Positions 1 to 8,899 are shown, counted from the first letter of the stretch. The stretch: DNA of 64,000 bases from Streptomyces fungicidicus (GCF_003665435.1 NZ_CP023407.1:4092001-4156000); one strand, 5' to 3'. The notes: generated from the letters alone by a model not told the origin. Program-made: numbers and translations.

Positions 1-40
1 GCACCGTACGCGGTGCCGGGCTCTTCCGTATGCTCGCCCC
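1..40 (+). promoter_or_regulatory. Leaderless-type promoter and hairpin before the MFS gene
   Basis: A perfect inverted repeat (GCACCG at 1-6, CGGTGC at 11-16) precedes a -10-like TATGCT at 29-34. Seven bases after that box lies the A of the ATG at 41, and there is no ribosome-binding site, so the message may begin at the start codon. The hairpin lies where a repressor would cover the -35 region. It could instead be the end of a terminator for a gene outside the window. Confidence 0.45.
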
Positions 41-1513
41 ATGCCCGATGTCCGGCTGTCCTCCCCGCAGGGCAAGTGGATCCTGGTCACCACGGTCCTC
101 GGCTCCAGCATGGCCCTGCTCGACTCGACCGTGGTCAACGTGGCCCTCCCCCGCATCGGCCAGGACCTCGGCGCCGACCTCGGCGCGCTGCAGTGGACCG
201 TCAACGCCTACATGGTCACGCTGGCCGGGCTGATCCTGCTCGGCGGGGCGCTGGGCGACCGGTTCGGGCGGCGGAAGGTGTTCGTCGTCGGGGTGCTGTG
301 GTTCGCCGCGGCCTCCCTGCTGTGCGGCATCGCCCCCGACGCCGGCGTCCTGATCGCCGCCCGTGCCCTCCAGGGCGTCGGCGGCGCCCTGCTCACCCCC
401 GGTTCGCTCGCCCTCATCCAGGCATCCATCCACCCCGACGACCGGGGCCGCGCGGTCGGCCTGTGGTCCGGCTTCGGCGGCATCGGCGCGGCGGTCGGCC
501 CGTTCCTCGGCGGCTGGCTGGTGGACGGCCCCGGCTGGCGCTGGGTCTTCCTGCTCAACGTGCCGCTCGCGCTGCTCTGCGCCCCCATCGCGCTGCGCCA
601 TGTGCCGGAGTCGTCGGGCGTGAAGGCGGAGGGCCGGTTCGACGTCCTCGGCGCCGCGCTCGGCGCGATCGCGCTGGGCCTGGTGACGTACGCGCTGATC
701 GAGGCCGAGGGGGACCCCGTGCCGGCCGTGGCCTCCGCCGTCGCCGGTCTGGCCGCCGCGGTCGCCTTCGTGCTGGTGGAGAAGCGCCGCCCGGCGCCGA
801 TGATGCCGCCGGCCATCTTCGCGTCCCGGCAGTTCTCCGCGGTCAACGGGGTCACGCTGTGCGTGTACGCGGCGTTCGGCGGGTTCTTCTTCCTCGCCGC
901 GCTCCAGCTGCAGGTGGTCGTCGGCTGGTCGGCGCTGGCCGCCGGCACGGCCCTGCTGCCCACCACCGCCCTGATGCTGCTGCTCTCCGCCCGCTCGGGC
1001 GAACTCGGCGACCGGATCGGCCCGCGCATCCCGCTCACCGTGGGACCGCTGCTGTGCGCGGCGGGGATGCTGCTGATGACGCGGGTCGGGCCGGACGCCT
1101 CGTACGCCACCGAGGTGCTGCCGGCGCTGCTGGTGCTGGGCCTCGGCATGGTCACCCTGGTGGCGCCGCTGACCGCGACCGTCCTCGCCTCCGTGGACAC
1201 CGCGCGGGCGGGCCTGGCCAGCGGCATCAACAACGCCGCCGCCCGCGCGGCCGGCCTGGTCGCGGTGGCGGCGCTGCCGCTGCTCGCCGGGATGGGCCCG
1301 GAGGCGTACCGGATGCCGGACGTGTTCGACGCCGCGTTCCGGCGGGCGATGGTGCTGTGCGCGGGCGTCCTGGTGGTGGGGTCGGTCCTCGCCTTCACGA
1401 CCGTACGCCGTCCCGCGCCGGACTGCCGGCACCCCGAATGCCGCACCCACGGCAGCGTGGCGGTGCCCCCGCTGGAGCCGGAGACGGCACCTGGCGGGGA
1501 GCGCGGCGGCTAG
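41..1513 (+). CDS. MFS drug-resistance transporter, DHA2 (EmrB/QacA) type
   Basis: This 490-residue integral membrane protein should export small hydrophobic compounds using the proton gradient. About 14 hydrophobic segments are visible. The first carries the DHA2 signature LLDSTVVNVALP with Asp28. Motif A (LGDRFGRRKV, about residues 71-80) sits in the loop between segments 2 and 3, and the antiporter motif C (GAAVGPFLGGW) is near residues 149-159. The C-terminus is a short hydrophilic tail with a CRHPECRTH stretch. The ATG at 41 directly follows a -10 box, so the transcript is probably leaderless. No regulator gene is adjacent within the window. The family is clear; the substrate cannot be read from sequence. 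Confidence 0.92.
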   Translation: MPDVRLSSPQGKWILVTTVLGSSMALLDSTVVNVALPRIGQDLGADLGALQWTVNAYMVTLAGLILLGGALGDRFGRRKVFVVGVLWFAAASLLCGIAPDAGVLIAARALQGVGGALLTPGSLALIQASIHPDDRGRAVGLWSGFGGIGAAVGPFLGGWLVDGPGWRWVFLLNVPLALLCAPIALRHVPESSGVKAEGRFDVLGAALGAIALGLVTYALIEAEGDPVPAVASAVAGLAAAVAFVLVEKRRPAPMMPPAIFASRQFSAVNGVTLCVYAAFGGFFFLAALQLQVVVGWSALAAGTALLPTTALMLLLSARSGELGDRIGPRIPLTVGPLLCAAGMLLMTRVGPDASYATEVLPALLVLGLGMVTLVAPLTATVLASVDTARAGLASGINNAAARAAGLVAVAALPLLAGMGPEAYRMPDVFDAAFRRAMVLCAGVLVVGSVLAFTTVRRPAPDCRHPECRTHGSVAVPPLEPETAPGGERGG

Positions 1514-1539
1514 CCGTGCCGATGTACGAGACTGGACCC

Positions 1540-1953
1540 ATGTCCATTCACGAGAACCTCCTCGGGGGCCCGCCCCCGACCCACCTGCCCGACGACCCCG
1601 GCCCGCGCGAGCTGCTCGCCTCGGGCAGCACGCCCGCCGACGTCGCCGGCAAGTACCCCACCTCCTCGCTGGCCTGGGCGCGGCTCGCCGACGAGGCCTA
1701 CGAGCGGGGCAGCGTCGTGGAGTCCTACGCGTACGCCCGTACGGGCTATCACCGCGGACTGGACGCGCTGCGCCGCAGCGGCTGGAAGGGCCACGGGCCC
1801 GTGCCGTGGGAGCACGAGCCCAACCGCGGCTTCCTGCGCGCCCTGCACGCCCTTGCCCGCGCCGCGCGGGCGATCGGCGAGCAGGAGGAGTACGAGCGCT
1901 GCAGCCAGTTCCTGAAGGACTCCTCGCCGACGGCGGCCCAGGTCCTCGGCTGA
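1540..1953 (+). CDS. DUF3151 family protein
   Basis: A 137-residue soluble protein matching the actinobacterial DUF3151 family. It has an N-terminal HENLLGGPPPTHLP segment and an alpha-helical body rich in Ala, Tyr and Arg, with WARLADEAYERGS and ESYAYARTGYHRGLDALR. The body resembles a small TPR-like helical repeat, but no catalytic motif is seen. The ATG at 1540 was chosen because the family-like sequence begins there; the upstream in-frame stretch is a shadow of the MFS gene. It is followed by a strong terminator. Function is unknown for the family. Confidence 0.85.
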   Translation: MSIHENLLGGPPPTHLPDDPGPRELLASGSTPADVAGKYPTSSLAWARLADEAYERGSVVESYAYARTGYHRGLDALRRSGWKGHGPVPWEHEPNRGFLRALHALARAARAIGEQEEYERCSQFLKDSSPTAAQVLG

Positions 1954-1974
1954 CCCGGCCCGTGACGTTCCCGG

Positions 1975-2006
1975 GGCCCGCCTGCTCGCTCCTGAGCAGG
2001 CGGGCC
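1975..2006 (+). terminator. Terminator hairpin after the DUF3151 gene
   Basis: A perfect 13-bp stem (GGCCCGCCTGCTC at 1975-1987 with its complement at 1994-2006) closes a 6-nt loop, 21 nt after the stop codon. The T-tract is short, as is common in high-GC actinobacteria. It separates the DUF3151 gene from the kynurenine genes. Confidence 0.75.
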
Positions 2007-2115
2007 TTGCGGTGGTGGGGGACGATTGCGCAGGATGCACCGTGGGGACCGGGGCCCCCGTGCCGGTAACGGCAGGGGCGGACCGCTACCCGGAGTACAT
2101 GTACAGGAGACAGCG

Positions 2116-2961
2116 ATGTCCCACGAGGCTCACGAGCCTGAGACCCCGCATCTCGCCCCAAAAATTGACTGGAGCCAGGGAACGACTCCCTACGAGGACT
2201 ACGTCAAGGCCGATGTCCTCACCCACCTCCAGCACACCCTCTCCGACGATCCCGGAGAGATGGTCTTCCTGGTCACCACCCAGGTGATGGAGCTGTGGTT
2301 CACCGTGATCGTCCACGAGTGGGAGACCGCGGCGAAGGCGCTGCGGCAGGACGACGTACCGGTCGCGGTCGACGCGCTGAAACGTTCCGTGCGCGAGCTG
2401 GAGGCGCTGAACGCCTCCTGGAAGCCGCTGAGCGGGCTCACCCCGGCGCAGTTCAACTCCTACCGCGCCGCCCTCGGGGAGGGCTCCGGGTTCCAGTCGG
2501 CGATGTACCGGCGGCTGGAGTTCCTGCTCGGCGACAAGTCGGCGTCCATGCTGGTCCCGCACCGGGGCGCGCCGCGCGTCCACGCCGAGCTGGAGAAGGC
2601 GCTGCACGAGCCGAGCCTGTACGACGAGGTGCTGCGGTTCCTCGCCCGCCGGGGGCACGCGGTCCCGGAGGACGTGCTGCGGCGCGACGTGTCGCTGCGG
2701 TACGAGCCGTCGGCGGAGGTGGAGGCGGTCTGGACGGCCGTCTACTCGGGTGACGGACGCGGCGAGGTGGCCCGCCTCGGCGAGGCGCTGACCGATGTCG
2801 CCGAGCTGGTGTGGCGCTGGCGCAACGACCATCTGGTCGCCACCCGCCGCGCGATGGGCGCGAAGGCCGGCACCGGGGGCTCCGCCGGAGTGGCCTGGCT
2901 GGAGAAGCGGGCGCGCAAGAGCGTGTTCCCCGAGCTGTGGACGGCGAGGTCCTATGTCTGA
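2116..2961 (+). CDS. kynA: Tryptophan 2,3-dioxygenase
   Basis: A heme enzyme that opens the indole ring of L-tryptophan to give N-formylkynurenine, the first step of the kynurenine route. The 281-residue length fits the family. The opening block PYEDYVKADVLTHLQ, the ELWF segment and the C-terminal GTGGSAGV...FPELW block are family hallmarks. The expected heme-ligand histidine is in WRNDH just before GTGGS. One oddity: the helix usually carrying a substrate-facing histidine (THQ) reads TTQ here, with Thr at residue 55. The ATG at 2116 follows an AGGAGA ribosome-binding site. Its stop overlaps the kynureninase start by 8 nt, so the two are translationally coupled. An in-frame start upstream is not supported by any ribosome-binding site. 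Confidence 0.93.
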   Translation: MSHEAHEPETPHLAPKIDWSQGTTPYEDYVKADVLTHLQHTLSDDPGEMVFLVTTQVMELWFTVIVHEWETAAKALRQDDVPVAVDALKRSVRELEALNASWKPLSGLTPAQFNSYRAALGEGSGFQSAMYRRLEFLLGDKSASMLVPHRGAPRVHAELEKALHEPSLYDEVLRFLARRGHAVPEDVLRRDVSLRYEPSAEVEAVWTAVYSGDGRGEVARLGEALTDVAELVWRWRNDHLVATRRAMGAKAGTGGSAGVAWLEKRARKSVFPELWTARSYV

Positions 2962-4147
2962 GCTTGCGGCGCGGGCGGAGAAGCTCGACGGCCTGGACGA
3001 ACTGGCCCTCAAGCGGGACGAGTTCGTGCTCGACGACGTGGTCTACCTGGACGGCAACTCGCTGGGGGCGCTGCCGGCGGCCGTCCCCGGCCGGGTGGCG
3101 GACGTGGTGCGCCGGCAGTGGGGCGAGCTGCGCATCCGGTCCTGGACGGAGGGCGGCTGGTGGACGGCGCCGGAGCGGATCGGCGACCGGATCGCGCCGC
3201 TGGTGGGCGCGGCGGCCGGGCAGGTCGTGGTCGGCGACTCGACGAGCGTCAACGTGTTCAAGGCGGTGGTCGGCGCGGTGCGGCTGGCGCGGCTCGCCGA
3301 CCCTGCGCGGGACGAGATCGTGGTCGACGCGACCACGTTCCCCACGGATGGCTACATCGCGGAGTCGGCCGCCCGGATGACCGGCTGCACGCTGCGACCG
3401 GTGACCCCGTCCGAGGTCCCGGGCGCGCTCGGCGACCGTACGGCCGCGGTGCTGCTCAACCACGTCGACTACCGCACCGGCCGGCTGCACGACCTGCCGT
3501 CGCTGACCGCCGCGGTGCACGCAGCGGGGGCGTACGTCGTCTGGGACCTGTGCCACAGCGCGGGCGCGCTGCCGGTCGGTCTGGACCGGCACGGCGTGGA
3601 CCTGGCGGTCGGCTGCACCTACAAGTACCTGAACGGCGGCCCCGGTTCACCCGCGTTCCTGTATGTGCGCGCCGATCTCCAGGACCGTTTCGACTCCCCG
3701 CTGCCCGGCTGGAACTCCCACGCGGAGCCCTTCGGGATGCGCCCCGGGTACGAGCCCGCGGCCGGCGCGGTGCGCGGACGGGTCGGCACCCCGGACATCC
3801 TCTCCATGCTCGCCCTGGAGGCGGCGCTGGAGGTCTGGGACGGGGTGGCGGTCGACGCGGTGCGGGCCAAGTCCCTAGCGCTGACGGACTTCTTCCTGGA
3901 GTGCGTCGAGGAGTACGTGCCCGAGGGCCGGGTCGCGTGTGTGACACCGCGGGCGCACGCGGAGCGGGGCAGCCAGATCGCCCTGCGCTGCCCGGACGCC
4001 GGGGCCGTGATGGAGCGGCTGATCGAGCGGGGCGTGGTCGGCGACTTCCGTCACCCGGACGTGCTCCGGTTCGGCTTCACCCCGCTGTACGTCGGTTTCG
4101 CGGACGTGGAGCGGGCGGCGCGGGTGCTGGCGGAGGTACTGGTGTAG
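2954..4147 (+). CDS. kynU: Kynureninase
   Basis: A pyridoxal-phosphate enzyme that cleaves kynurenine to anthranilate and alanine. The 397 residues show the fold-type I aminotransferase pattern: YLDGNSLGALP near the N-terminus, the cofactor-binding DLCHSAGALPV segment, and the Schiff-base lysine Lys224 in TYKYLNGGPGS. The ATG at 2954 lies inside the end of the dioxygenase gene, giving strong coupling. In Streptomyces this route can supply anthranilate for catabolism or for secondary metabolism; the sequence does not say which. A stem-loop follows the stop codon. Confidence 0.95.
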   Translation: MSELAARAEKLDGLDELALKRDEFVLDDVVYLDGNSLGALPAAVPGRVADVVRRQWGELRIRSWTEGGWWTAPERIGDRIAPLVGAAAGQVVVGDSTSVNVFKAVVGAVRLARLADPARDEIVVDATTFPTDGYIAESAARMTGCTLRPVTPSEVPGALGDRTAAVLLNHVDYRTGRLHDLPSLTAAVHAAGAYVVWDLCHSAGALPVGLDRHGVDLAVGCTYKYLNGGPGSPAFLYVRADLQDRFDSPLPGWNSHAEPFGMRPGYEPAAGAVRGRVGTPDILSMLALEAALEVWDGVAVDAVRAKSLALTDFFLECVEEYVPEGRVACVTPRAHAERGSQIALRCPDAGAVMERLIERGVVGDFRHPDVLRFGFTPLYVGFADVERAARVLAEVLV

Positions 4148-4155
4148 GCGGGCCC

Positions 4156-4183
4156 GGGGGCGGTGCCGCACGGTGCCGCCCCC
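4156..4183 (+). terminator. Stem-loop after kynureninase
   Basis: Arms GGGGGCGG (4156-4163) and CCGCCCCC (4176-4183) enclose a 12-nt inner segment that can itself pair CCG with CGG. It lies 9 nt after the kynureninase stop. It may terminate transcription or only attenuate it, since the hydrolase downstream belongs to the same pathway. Confidence 0.55.
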
Positions 4184-4307
4184 GGTCGCGCTGACCCAGC
4201 GTGACATCCGCATGTCGGGGCACGTGGAGCGCCTGATACCGTCCCGGCCAAACGGCCGCGGTTCCGCCCGGTCCGTCGAACCACGTTGTATCGCTGAGAG
4301 GTTGAGC

Positions 4308-5177
4308 ATGACGGACGACGTCGCAGCCGCCCGGGCCGCAGCCGAGGAGGAGTCCGCCTTCTCCCATCCGCCCGTGGACCCCGACGCCACGGCGGCCTAC
4401 GGCGACGCACCGGACCAGCTGGTCGACTTCTACGCGCCCCGGGTGCAGGGCGGGCCCGGGCCCGCGCCCGTGGTGGTCGTCCTGCACGGCGGTGCCTGGC
4501 GGGCGCCGTACGGCCGGCGGCACATCAGCCCGTTCGCCGCGTTCCTGGCCGGCCGGGGCTTCGCCGTGGCCAATGTGGAGTACCGGCACGGTGCCGAGGG
4601 CGGCGGGGACGCGGTGGCCGGGCGGTGGCCCGACACGTTCGACGACGTCGCCGCCGCGATGGACGCGCTGCCCGCGCTGATACCGGAGCACCTGCCGGGG
4701 GCCGACCCGCGGCGGGTCGTGCTCACCGGCCACTCGGCGGGCGGGCATCTGGCGCTGTGGGCCGCCGCGCGGCACGTGCTGCCGGCCGGCTCCCCCTGGC
4801 GCACGGACCGTCCCGCGCCGCTGCGCGGTGTCGTCGCCCTGGCCCCGATCGCGGACCTCGAGGTCGCCGACAAGCTGGACGTGTGCGGGGGCGCCGCGCG
4901 GCAACTCCTCGGCGGGGACGACGGTTTCGCCGAGCGCCGGCCGCACGCCGACCCCGCGCTGCTGCTGCCCACCGGGATCGCCACCACCCTGGTGCAGGGG
5001 CGCACCGACGTCGACGTCCCGCAGGCGGTCGCCGAGTCGTACGCGGAGGCGGCGGCGAAGGCCGGGGAGGTGGTGGGGATGACCCTGCTGGAGGACGTCG
5101 GACACTTCCCGCTGATCGACCCGGCGGCGGACGCCTGCGCGGTGGTGGCGGAGGAGATAGCCCAACTCGCCTGGTGA
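4308..5177 (+). CDS. Alpha/beta hydrolase, probable kynurenine formamidase
   Basis: A 289-residue alpha/beta hydrolase of the hormone-sensitive-lipase/arylformamidase group. It has the oxyanion motif HGGAW (residues 60-64), the nucleophile elbow GHSAGGH with Ser143, an acidic residue candidate in GRTDVDVP, and catalytic His266 in DVGHFPLID. Its position after tryptophan dioxygenase and kynureninase suggests that it removes the formyl group from N-formylkynurenine, the otherwise missing step. This assignment rests mainly on context, because the fold is shared with many esterases. The ATG at 4308 is preceded by a GAGAGG site. The 160-nt gap upstream suggests it may also have its own promoter. 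Confidence 0.82.
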   Translation: MTDDVAAARAAAEEESAFSHPPVDPDATAAYGDAPDQLVDFYAPRVQGGPGPAPVVVVLHGGAWRAPYGRRHISPFAAFLAGRGFAVANVEYRHGAEGGGDAVAGRWPDTFDDVAAAMDALPALIPEHLPGADPRRVVLTGHSAGGHLALWAAARHVLPAGSPWRTDRPAPLRGVVALAPIADLEVADKLDVCGGAARQLLGGDDGFAERRPHADPALLLPTGIATTLVQGRTDVDVPQAVAESYAEAAAKAGEVVGMTLLEDVGHFPLIDPAADACAVVAEEIAQLAW

Positions 5178-5197
5178 ACGCCCCCCTGCGTCATACC

Positions 5198-5212
5198 CGT
5201 AGTACTTGAGAG
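5198..5212 (+). promoter_or_regulatory. 15-mer CGTAGTACYTGAGAG, copy 1
   Basis: CGTAGTACTTGAGAG lies about 100 nt upstream of the hydrolase-acyltransferase-histidine kinase-regulator operon. The same 15-mer with one transition occurs at 9600-9614, upstream of the second histidine kinase. Two near-identical sites in front of two paralogous two-component operons suggest a shared regulatory site, probably for one or both response regulators. Confidence 0.45.
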
Positions 5213-5309
5213 CCACCCCGCGACTGAGTCCCCCGGCGGGACGCGAACTACCCACGCTCCTCCGTAACTTCCCTTCCCGAGAAGCCCGACGACCGGGCGA
5301 ACGGGAGGG

Positions 5310-6397
5310 GTGAAGAAGATGGTGCGGCAGCCATCGTCTCGCGGGCAGTCGTGCCGCTGGGGCGGCACGGGTGGGCGCGACGGCACCCCGACAGCGCCGG
5401 GCAGCGCGACCCACCCCCGCCCCACACCGGCACCGGGCAGCCGCACAAGCGCCCGAGCGCCATGGTGGCGAGGCGTCCTCGCCCTCCTCGTCGCGGCCGC
5501 CGTGGCCGTCCCCCTCGCGGGCGCGGCCCGCCCACAGCCCCCCGCGCCACCCCCCGCCCACCTCGCCCCACCCACCCCCGCGACCCTCGCCACGACCTAC
5601 GCCGCCCACCGAGCCAACGCCCGGGAGGCGTCCCGGATGGCCGCCGAGCACGGCGACCACCACCGCGCGGACGTCGAACGCACCCTCGCCACAAGCCAGT
5701 TGCTCGACTTCGACGGACGGGGCCCCGGACTGGCCACGGAGGTCCTGGGCGACCTCGCGCACGCCGACCGCGTCGCCGTCCTGGTCCCCGGCTCCGACAC
5801 CGGCCTCGACACCTACGGCCGGTTCCGCGCCACCGCCCTCGCCCTGCACGGACGGCTCACCCGCGAGGCCCCGGCCGGCACCCGCACGGCGGTGGTGGCT
5901 GGCTCGGCTACGAGACCCCCGGCACCGTCAGCACCGCCGTCGCCACCACCGGCCGGGCGGAGGAGGCCGCACCCCGACTGCGCGACCTCGTCCGCGACGT
6001 GCGCGCCGTCGCCGGACGGCACGTGCGCCTCTCCCTGCTCTGCCACTCCTACGGCTCCGTCGTCTGCGCCCGGGCCGCCGGCCACCTCGCCGCCGACGAC
6101 ATCGCCCTGCTCGGCAGCCCCGGCACCGGCGCCGACACCGCCGCCGGCCTGCGCACCGGGGCGCGGATCTGGGCCGCCCGCGGCGCCGGCGACTGGGTGG
6201 GCGACGTGCCGCACCTCAGCGCGGACCTCCTCGGCACCACCGTCGGCTTCGGCGCCGACCCGGTCTCCCCGGAGTTCGGCGCCCGGGTCTTCGCGGCCGG
6301 CGACGGCGGCCACAGCGACTACTTCGCCCCCGGCTCCGCCTCCCTTGCCAACCTCACCCGGATCGTCCTCGGCGAGACCCGGGCGGTGACCTCATGA
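5310..6397 (+). pseudogene. DUF1023-type alpha/beta hydrolase, frameshifted
   Basis: The first half reads in one frame from GTG 5310: a membrane or signal segment near residues 51-72, then DRVAVLVPGSDTGLDTYGRFRATALALHG. At TAVV the frame breaks near 5898-5900, and the rest (WLGYETPGTVS, catalytic-elbow segment LCHSYGSVVCARAA with its Ser, ALLGSPG, and a final GGHSDYF) continues in the +2 frame to the stop at 6397. DUF1023 proteins usually read VAWLGY here, so one C appears to be missing. This is a recent inactivation or a sequencing error. The first 50 or so residues are partly encoded by a dispersed repeat, so the original start is uncertain. It begins a coupled operon with the acyltransferase and the two-component genes. 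Confidence 0.8.
5343..5453 (+). repeat. Dispersed structured repeat, copy A
   Basis: This stretch shares blocks with 39719-39853: GGGCAGTCGTGCC, GGGGCGGCACGGGTGGGCGC, GGCACCCCG, CCCACCCCCGCCC and GCACAAGCGC, in the same order. Internal inverted repeats are visible (CGTGCC with GGCACG; GTGGGCGCG with CGCGACCCAC). Copy A lacks the central hairpin of copy B. It lies inside the N-terminal coding region of the frameshifted hydrolase and encodes an otherwise unexplained polar extension before the signal segment. Confidence 0.7.
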
Positions 6398-7584
6398 GCG
6401 GCCGGCTCGGCACCGCGGCACGTGACGCCGCCCGGCGCGTCGACGCCGCCACCCCGGACCACCGCGACCGTGCCGTGGACGCCCTGCGCGCCCTCGCCGT
6501 GCTCGGTGTGGTCCTCGGCCACTGGCTGGTCACCGCCGTCGTCGCGGACGGCAGCACCCTGCGCACCGCCAGCCCGCTCCAGCACCTGCCGTGGCTCGCG
6601 CCCTTGTCCTGGGCGTTCCAGACCCTCGCCGTGTTCTTCCTGGTCGGAGGGCATGTGGGGACCCGCGGATACGCCTCGGCGCGCGCCCGCGGCATCCCGT
6701 ACCACCGCTGGCTGCGCGGCCGTACGGCCCGGCTGTTCAAACCGGTCGTCGCCGTCCTCGTCCTGTGGACGGTCGTCGCGGCCGCCCTGCTGCTCTCCGG
6801 CGCCGAGTACGCCACCGTCCGCACGCTGGTGAAGCTCGCCCTGTCGCCGCTGTGGTTCCTGCTGGTCTTCGCCGCCCTCACCGCCGCGACCCCGCTGCTC
6901 GCTCGGCTCCACCCGCTGTGGCCGCTCGCCGTCGTCCTCCACGTCGACCTGCTCCGCTTCGGCTTCGGCGCCCCGGACGGGATCGCGTGGCTGAACCTGG
7001 TGGCCGGCTGGCTGGTGCCGTACACCCTGGGCGCGGCCTGGACGCGCGGCGAGCTGGAACGCCGCAGGACCGGCTGGACCCTCCTCCTCTCCGGCACGGC
7101 CGCCACGGCCGGCCTCGTCGCCTGGGCCGGCTACCCGGCGTCGATGGTCGGCGTCCCCGGCGCCGGGGTGTCCAACCTCAACCCGCCGACGCTCGCCGCC
7201 GTCACCTTCGGCCTCGCCCAGTGCGGGCTCACCCTGCTGCTGCGGGACCGGCTGCGCACGGCGATGCGCCGGCCGGTCGCATGGGCGGCGGTGGCGCTGG
7301 TCAACCTCTCCGCGATGACCGTCTTCCTCTGGCACCAGACCGCCCTGATGGCGACCACCGCCACCGCTCTCCCCGCCGGCCGCCTCCCCGGCCTGCACAC
7401 CGTCCCCGACGGCCTCGGCTGGGTCGCAGCCCGGCTTCTCTGGCTGCCGGTGTTCGCCCTCGCCCTCACCGTGTGCGGGGTCGCGTTCCGCTCCTGGGAG
7501 CGGGGCGGGGGCGACCGGCGGCGCGGGCCGTCCCGCGTGGTCCGCGCCCACCGGCCCGCCACGGAGGACGTACGGCATGTCTAG
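6394..7584 (+). CDS. Acyltransferase-3 family membrane protein
   Basis: A 396-residue polytopic membrane protein of the acyltransferase-3 family, which O-acylates sugars, peptidoglycan or secondary metabolites. The N-terminus has the typical RDRAVDALRALAVLGVVLGHWL, with the conserved Arg and the catalytic-type His in GHW. About ten transmembrane segments follow, with a polar loop HRWLRGRTARLFKPV and a second His-containing segment FLWHQTALM near the C-terminus. The ATG at 6394 overlaps the preceding stop (ATGA). Its own stop overlaps the kinase start by 8 nt, so it is coupled to the two-component system. The acyl acceptor is unknown. Confidence 0.88.
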   Translation: MSGRLGTAARDAARRVDAATPDHRDRAVDALRALAVLGVVLGHWLVTAVVADGSTLRTASPLQHLPWLAPLSWAFQTLAVFFLVGGHVGTRGYASARARGIPYHRWLRGRTARLFKPVVAVLVLWTVVAAALLLSGAEYATVRTLVKLALSPLWFLLVFAALTAATPLLARLHPLWPLAVVLHVDLLRFGFGAPDGIAWLNLVAGWLVPYTLGAAWTRGELERRRTGWTLLLSGTAATAGLVAWAGYPASMVGVPGAGVSNLNPPTLAAVTFGLAQCGLTLLLRDRLRTAMRRPVAWAAVALVNLSAMTVFLWHQTALMATTATALPAGRLPGLHTVPDGLGWVAARLLWLPVFALALTVCGVAFRSWERGGGDRRRGPSRVVRAHRPATEDVRHV

Positions 7585-8899
7585 GCTGAACCGCGTGGCG
7601 AACAAGGGGGCACAACTCGTCCGGCGGTGGCTCGGCGTGCTGCGGGACGACCTGTGGACCTGGCGGGCGGACCCGCTGCCCCCTTCGGTGTGGCTGCGCT
7701 GGGCGCCGCACGGATTCCTCTGCCTGATCGCGGTCGCCGTGGTCCTCGGCGGCCTGGCCCAGCTCACGGAGGACGGCAGGCTCGGCGACGGCCACTCCCT
7801 GCTGGTCGCGCTCGGGCAGGGCGGCGCGGTCGTCCTCGCGCTGCGGCGCCCGGTTCCGGCGCTCTGGGTGTCGGTCACCGCCACGCTGGTGTGCGCCGTT
7901 CTGCTGCGCCGCATGCTGATGGCCGGCCAGATCGACGGTTTCCCGTGGCCCTGGACGCCGTGGGGGATCGTCGCCCATCTGTGCGTGCTGCTGCTGCTCG
8001 CGCTGCGCGCGCCCACCCGGGTCTCCTTCGAGGCGCTGGCCGTGACAGGGCTGCTCACCTACGTCCTCCAGGGCCTCTGGGGTGCGTGGAACCACTCGTC
8101 CACCGGACAGCTCGCCGTCACCCTGTTCGCCGTCGTCGTGGTCCTCGGCGCCGCCCTGCGCGGCCGTCGCGAGGCCCGCGCCGAACTGGGCCGGCAGACC
8201 ACGCTCACCGCCGAGGAACGCGCCCGGCGCACCCTCCTGGAGGAGCGCAGCCGGATCGCCCGCGAGCTGCACGACGTGGTGGCCCACCACATGTCGGTGA
8301 TCTCCATCCAGGCGCAGGTCGCCCCGCACCTGACCCGGGACCCCTCCGACGAGCTGAGGGAGAACCTCGCCGGCATCCGGCAGAACGCCGTCGAGGCGCT
8401 GACCGAGCTGCGCCGCGTGCTGGACGTGCTGCGTTCCGAACACCCCGGCCCCGGCGAGGCCTCGGACGCCCCGCAGCCCACCCTGGACCGGCTGGAGGCG
8501 CTGGTGGAGAACACCCGCGCCGCCGGACTGACCGTGACCACCGAGATCACCGGCGGCCGGCGCCGGCTGCCGTCCGGCGTGGAGCTGTCGGCGTACCGGA
8601 TCGTGCAGGAGGCGCTGAGCAACGTGCTGCGGCACGCGCCCGGCGCCACCGCCCGCGTCACCCTGGCCTACGATCCGCGGGGGCTGCGGGTGGAGGTTGT
8701 CAACACCCGTCCTGCCCGGGAGGCGCCGCCGTCCTCCGGCGCCGGGCACGGGCTGCTCGGCATGCGGGAGCGGGCCGTCATGCTGGGCGGCAGGCTGACC
8801 GCCGGCCCCTGGACCGGCAGGGGCTACCGGGTCGACGCCTACCTCCCGGCCCCCGCCCCGACCGCCACCGACCCCCTTCCCCAGGACGGCACCGCATGA
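7577..8899 (+). CDS. Sensor histidine kinase, NarL/HisKA_3 type (pair 1)
   Basis: A 440-residue membrane histidine kinase. Residues 35-195 hold four or five membrane segments with little extracytoplasmic loop, suggesting sensing within the membrane. The dimerisation/phosphoacceptor segment ARELHDVVAHHMSVISIQA places the phosphorylated His at residue 232. A HATPase_c domain follows, with SAYRIVQEALSNVLRHAPG (N-box) and GHGLLGMRERA (G-box). It overlaps the acyltransferase gene upstream by 8 nt and its cognate regulator by ATGA. The kinase core is about as close to the pair-2 kinase as tandem duplicates usually are, while the membrane domains differ. Confidence 0.93.
   Translation: MSRLNRVANKGAQLVRRWLGVLRDDLWTWRADPLPPSVWLRWAPHGFLCLIAVAVVLGGLAQLTEDGRLGDGHSLLVALGQGGAVVLALRRPVPALWVSVTATLVCAVLLRRMLMAGQIDGFPWPWTPWGIVAHLCVLLLLALRAPTRVSFEALAVTGLLTYVLQGLWGAWNHSSTGQLAVTLFAVVVVLGAALRGRREARAELGRQTTLTAEERARRTLLEERSRIARELHDVVAHHMSVISIQAQVAPHLTRDPSDELRENLAGIRQNAVEALTELRRVLDVLRSEHPGPGEASDAPQPTLDRLEALVENTRAAGLTVTTEITGGRRRLPSGVELSAYRIVQEALSNVLRHAPGATARVTLAYDPRGLRVEVVNTRPAREAPPSSGAGHGLLGMRERAVMLGGRLTAGPWTGRGYRVDAYLPAPAPTATDPLPQDGTA

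Noticed and set aside
208..1446. Long antisense reading frame inside the MFS gene
   Set aside because: High GC creates long frames on the opposite strand; its translation is low-complexity Ser/Arg/Ala-rich and it lies entirely inside a clear gene.
2095..2104. Palindrome GTACATGTAC before tryptophan dioxygenase
   Set aside because: Short, and it touches the ribosome-binding site; too little evidence for an operator.
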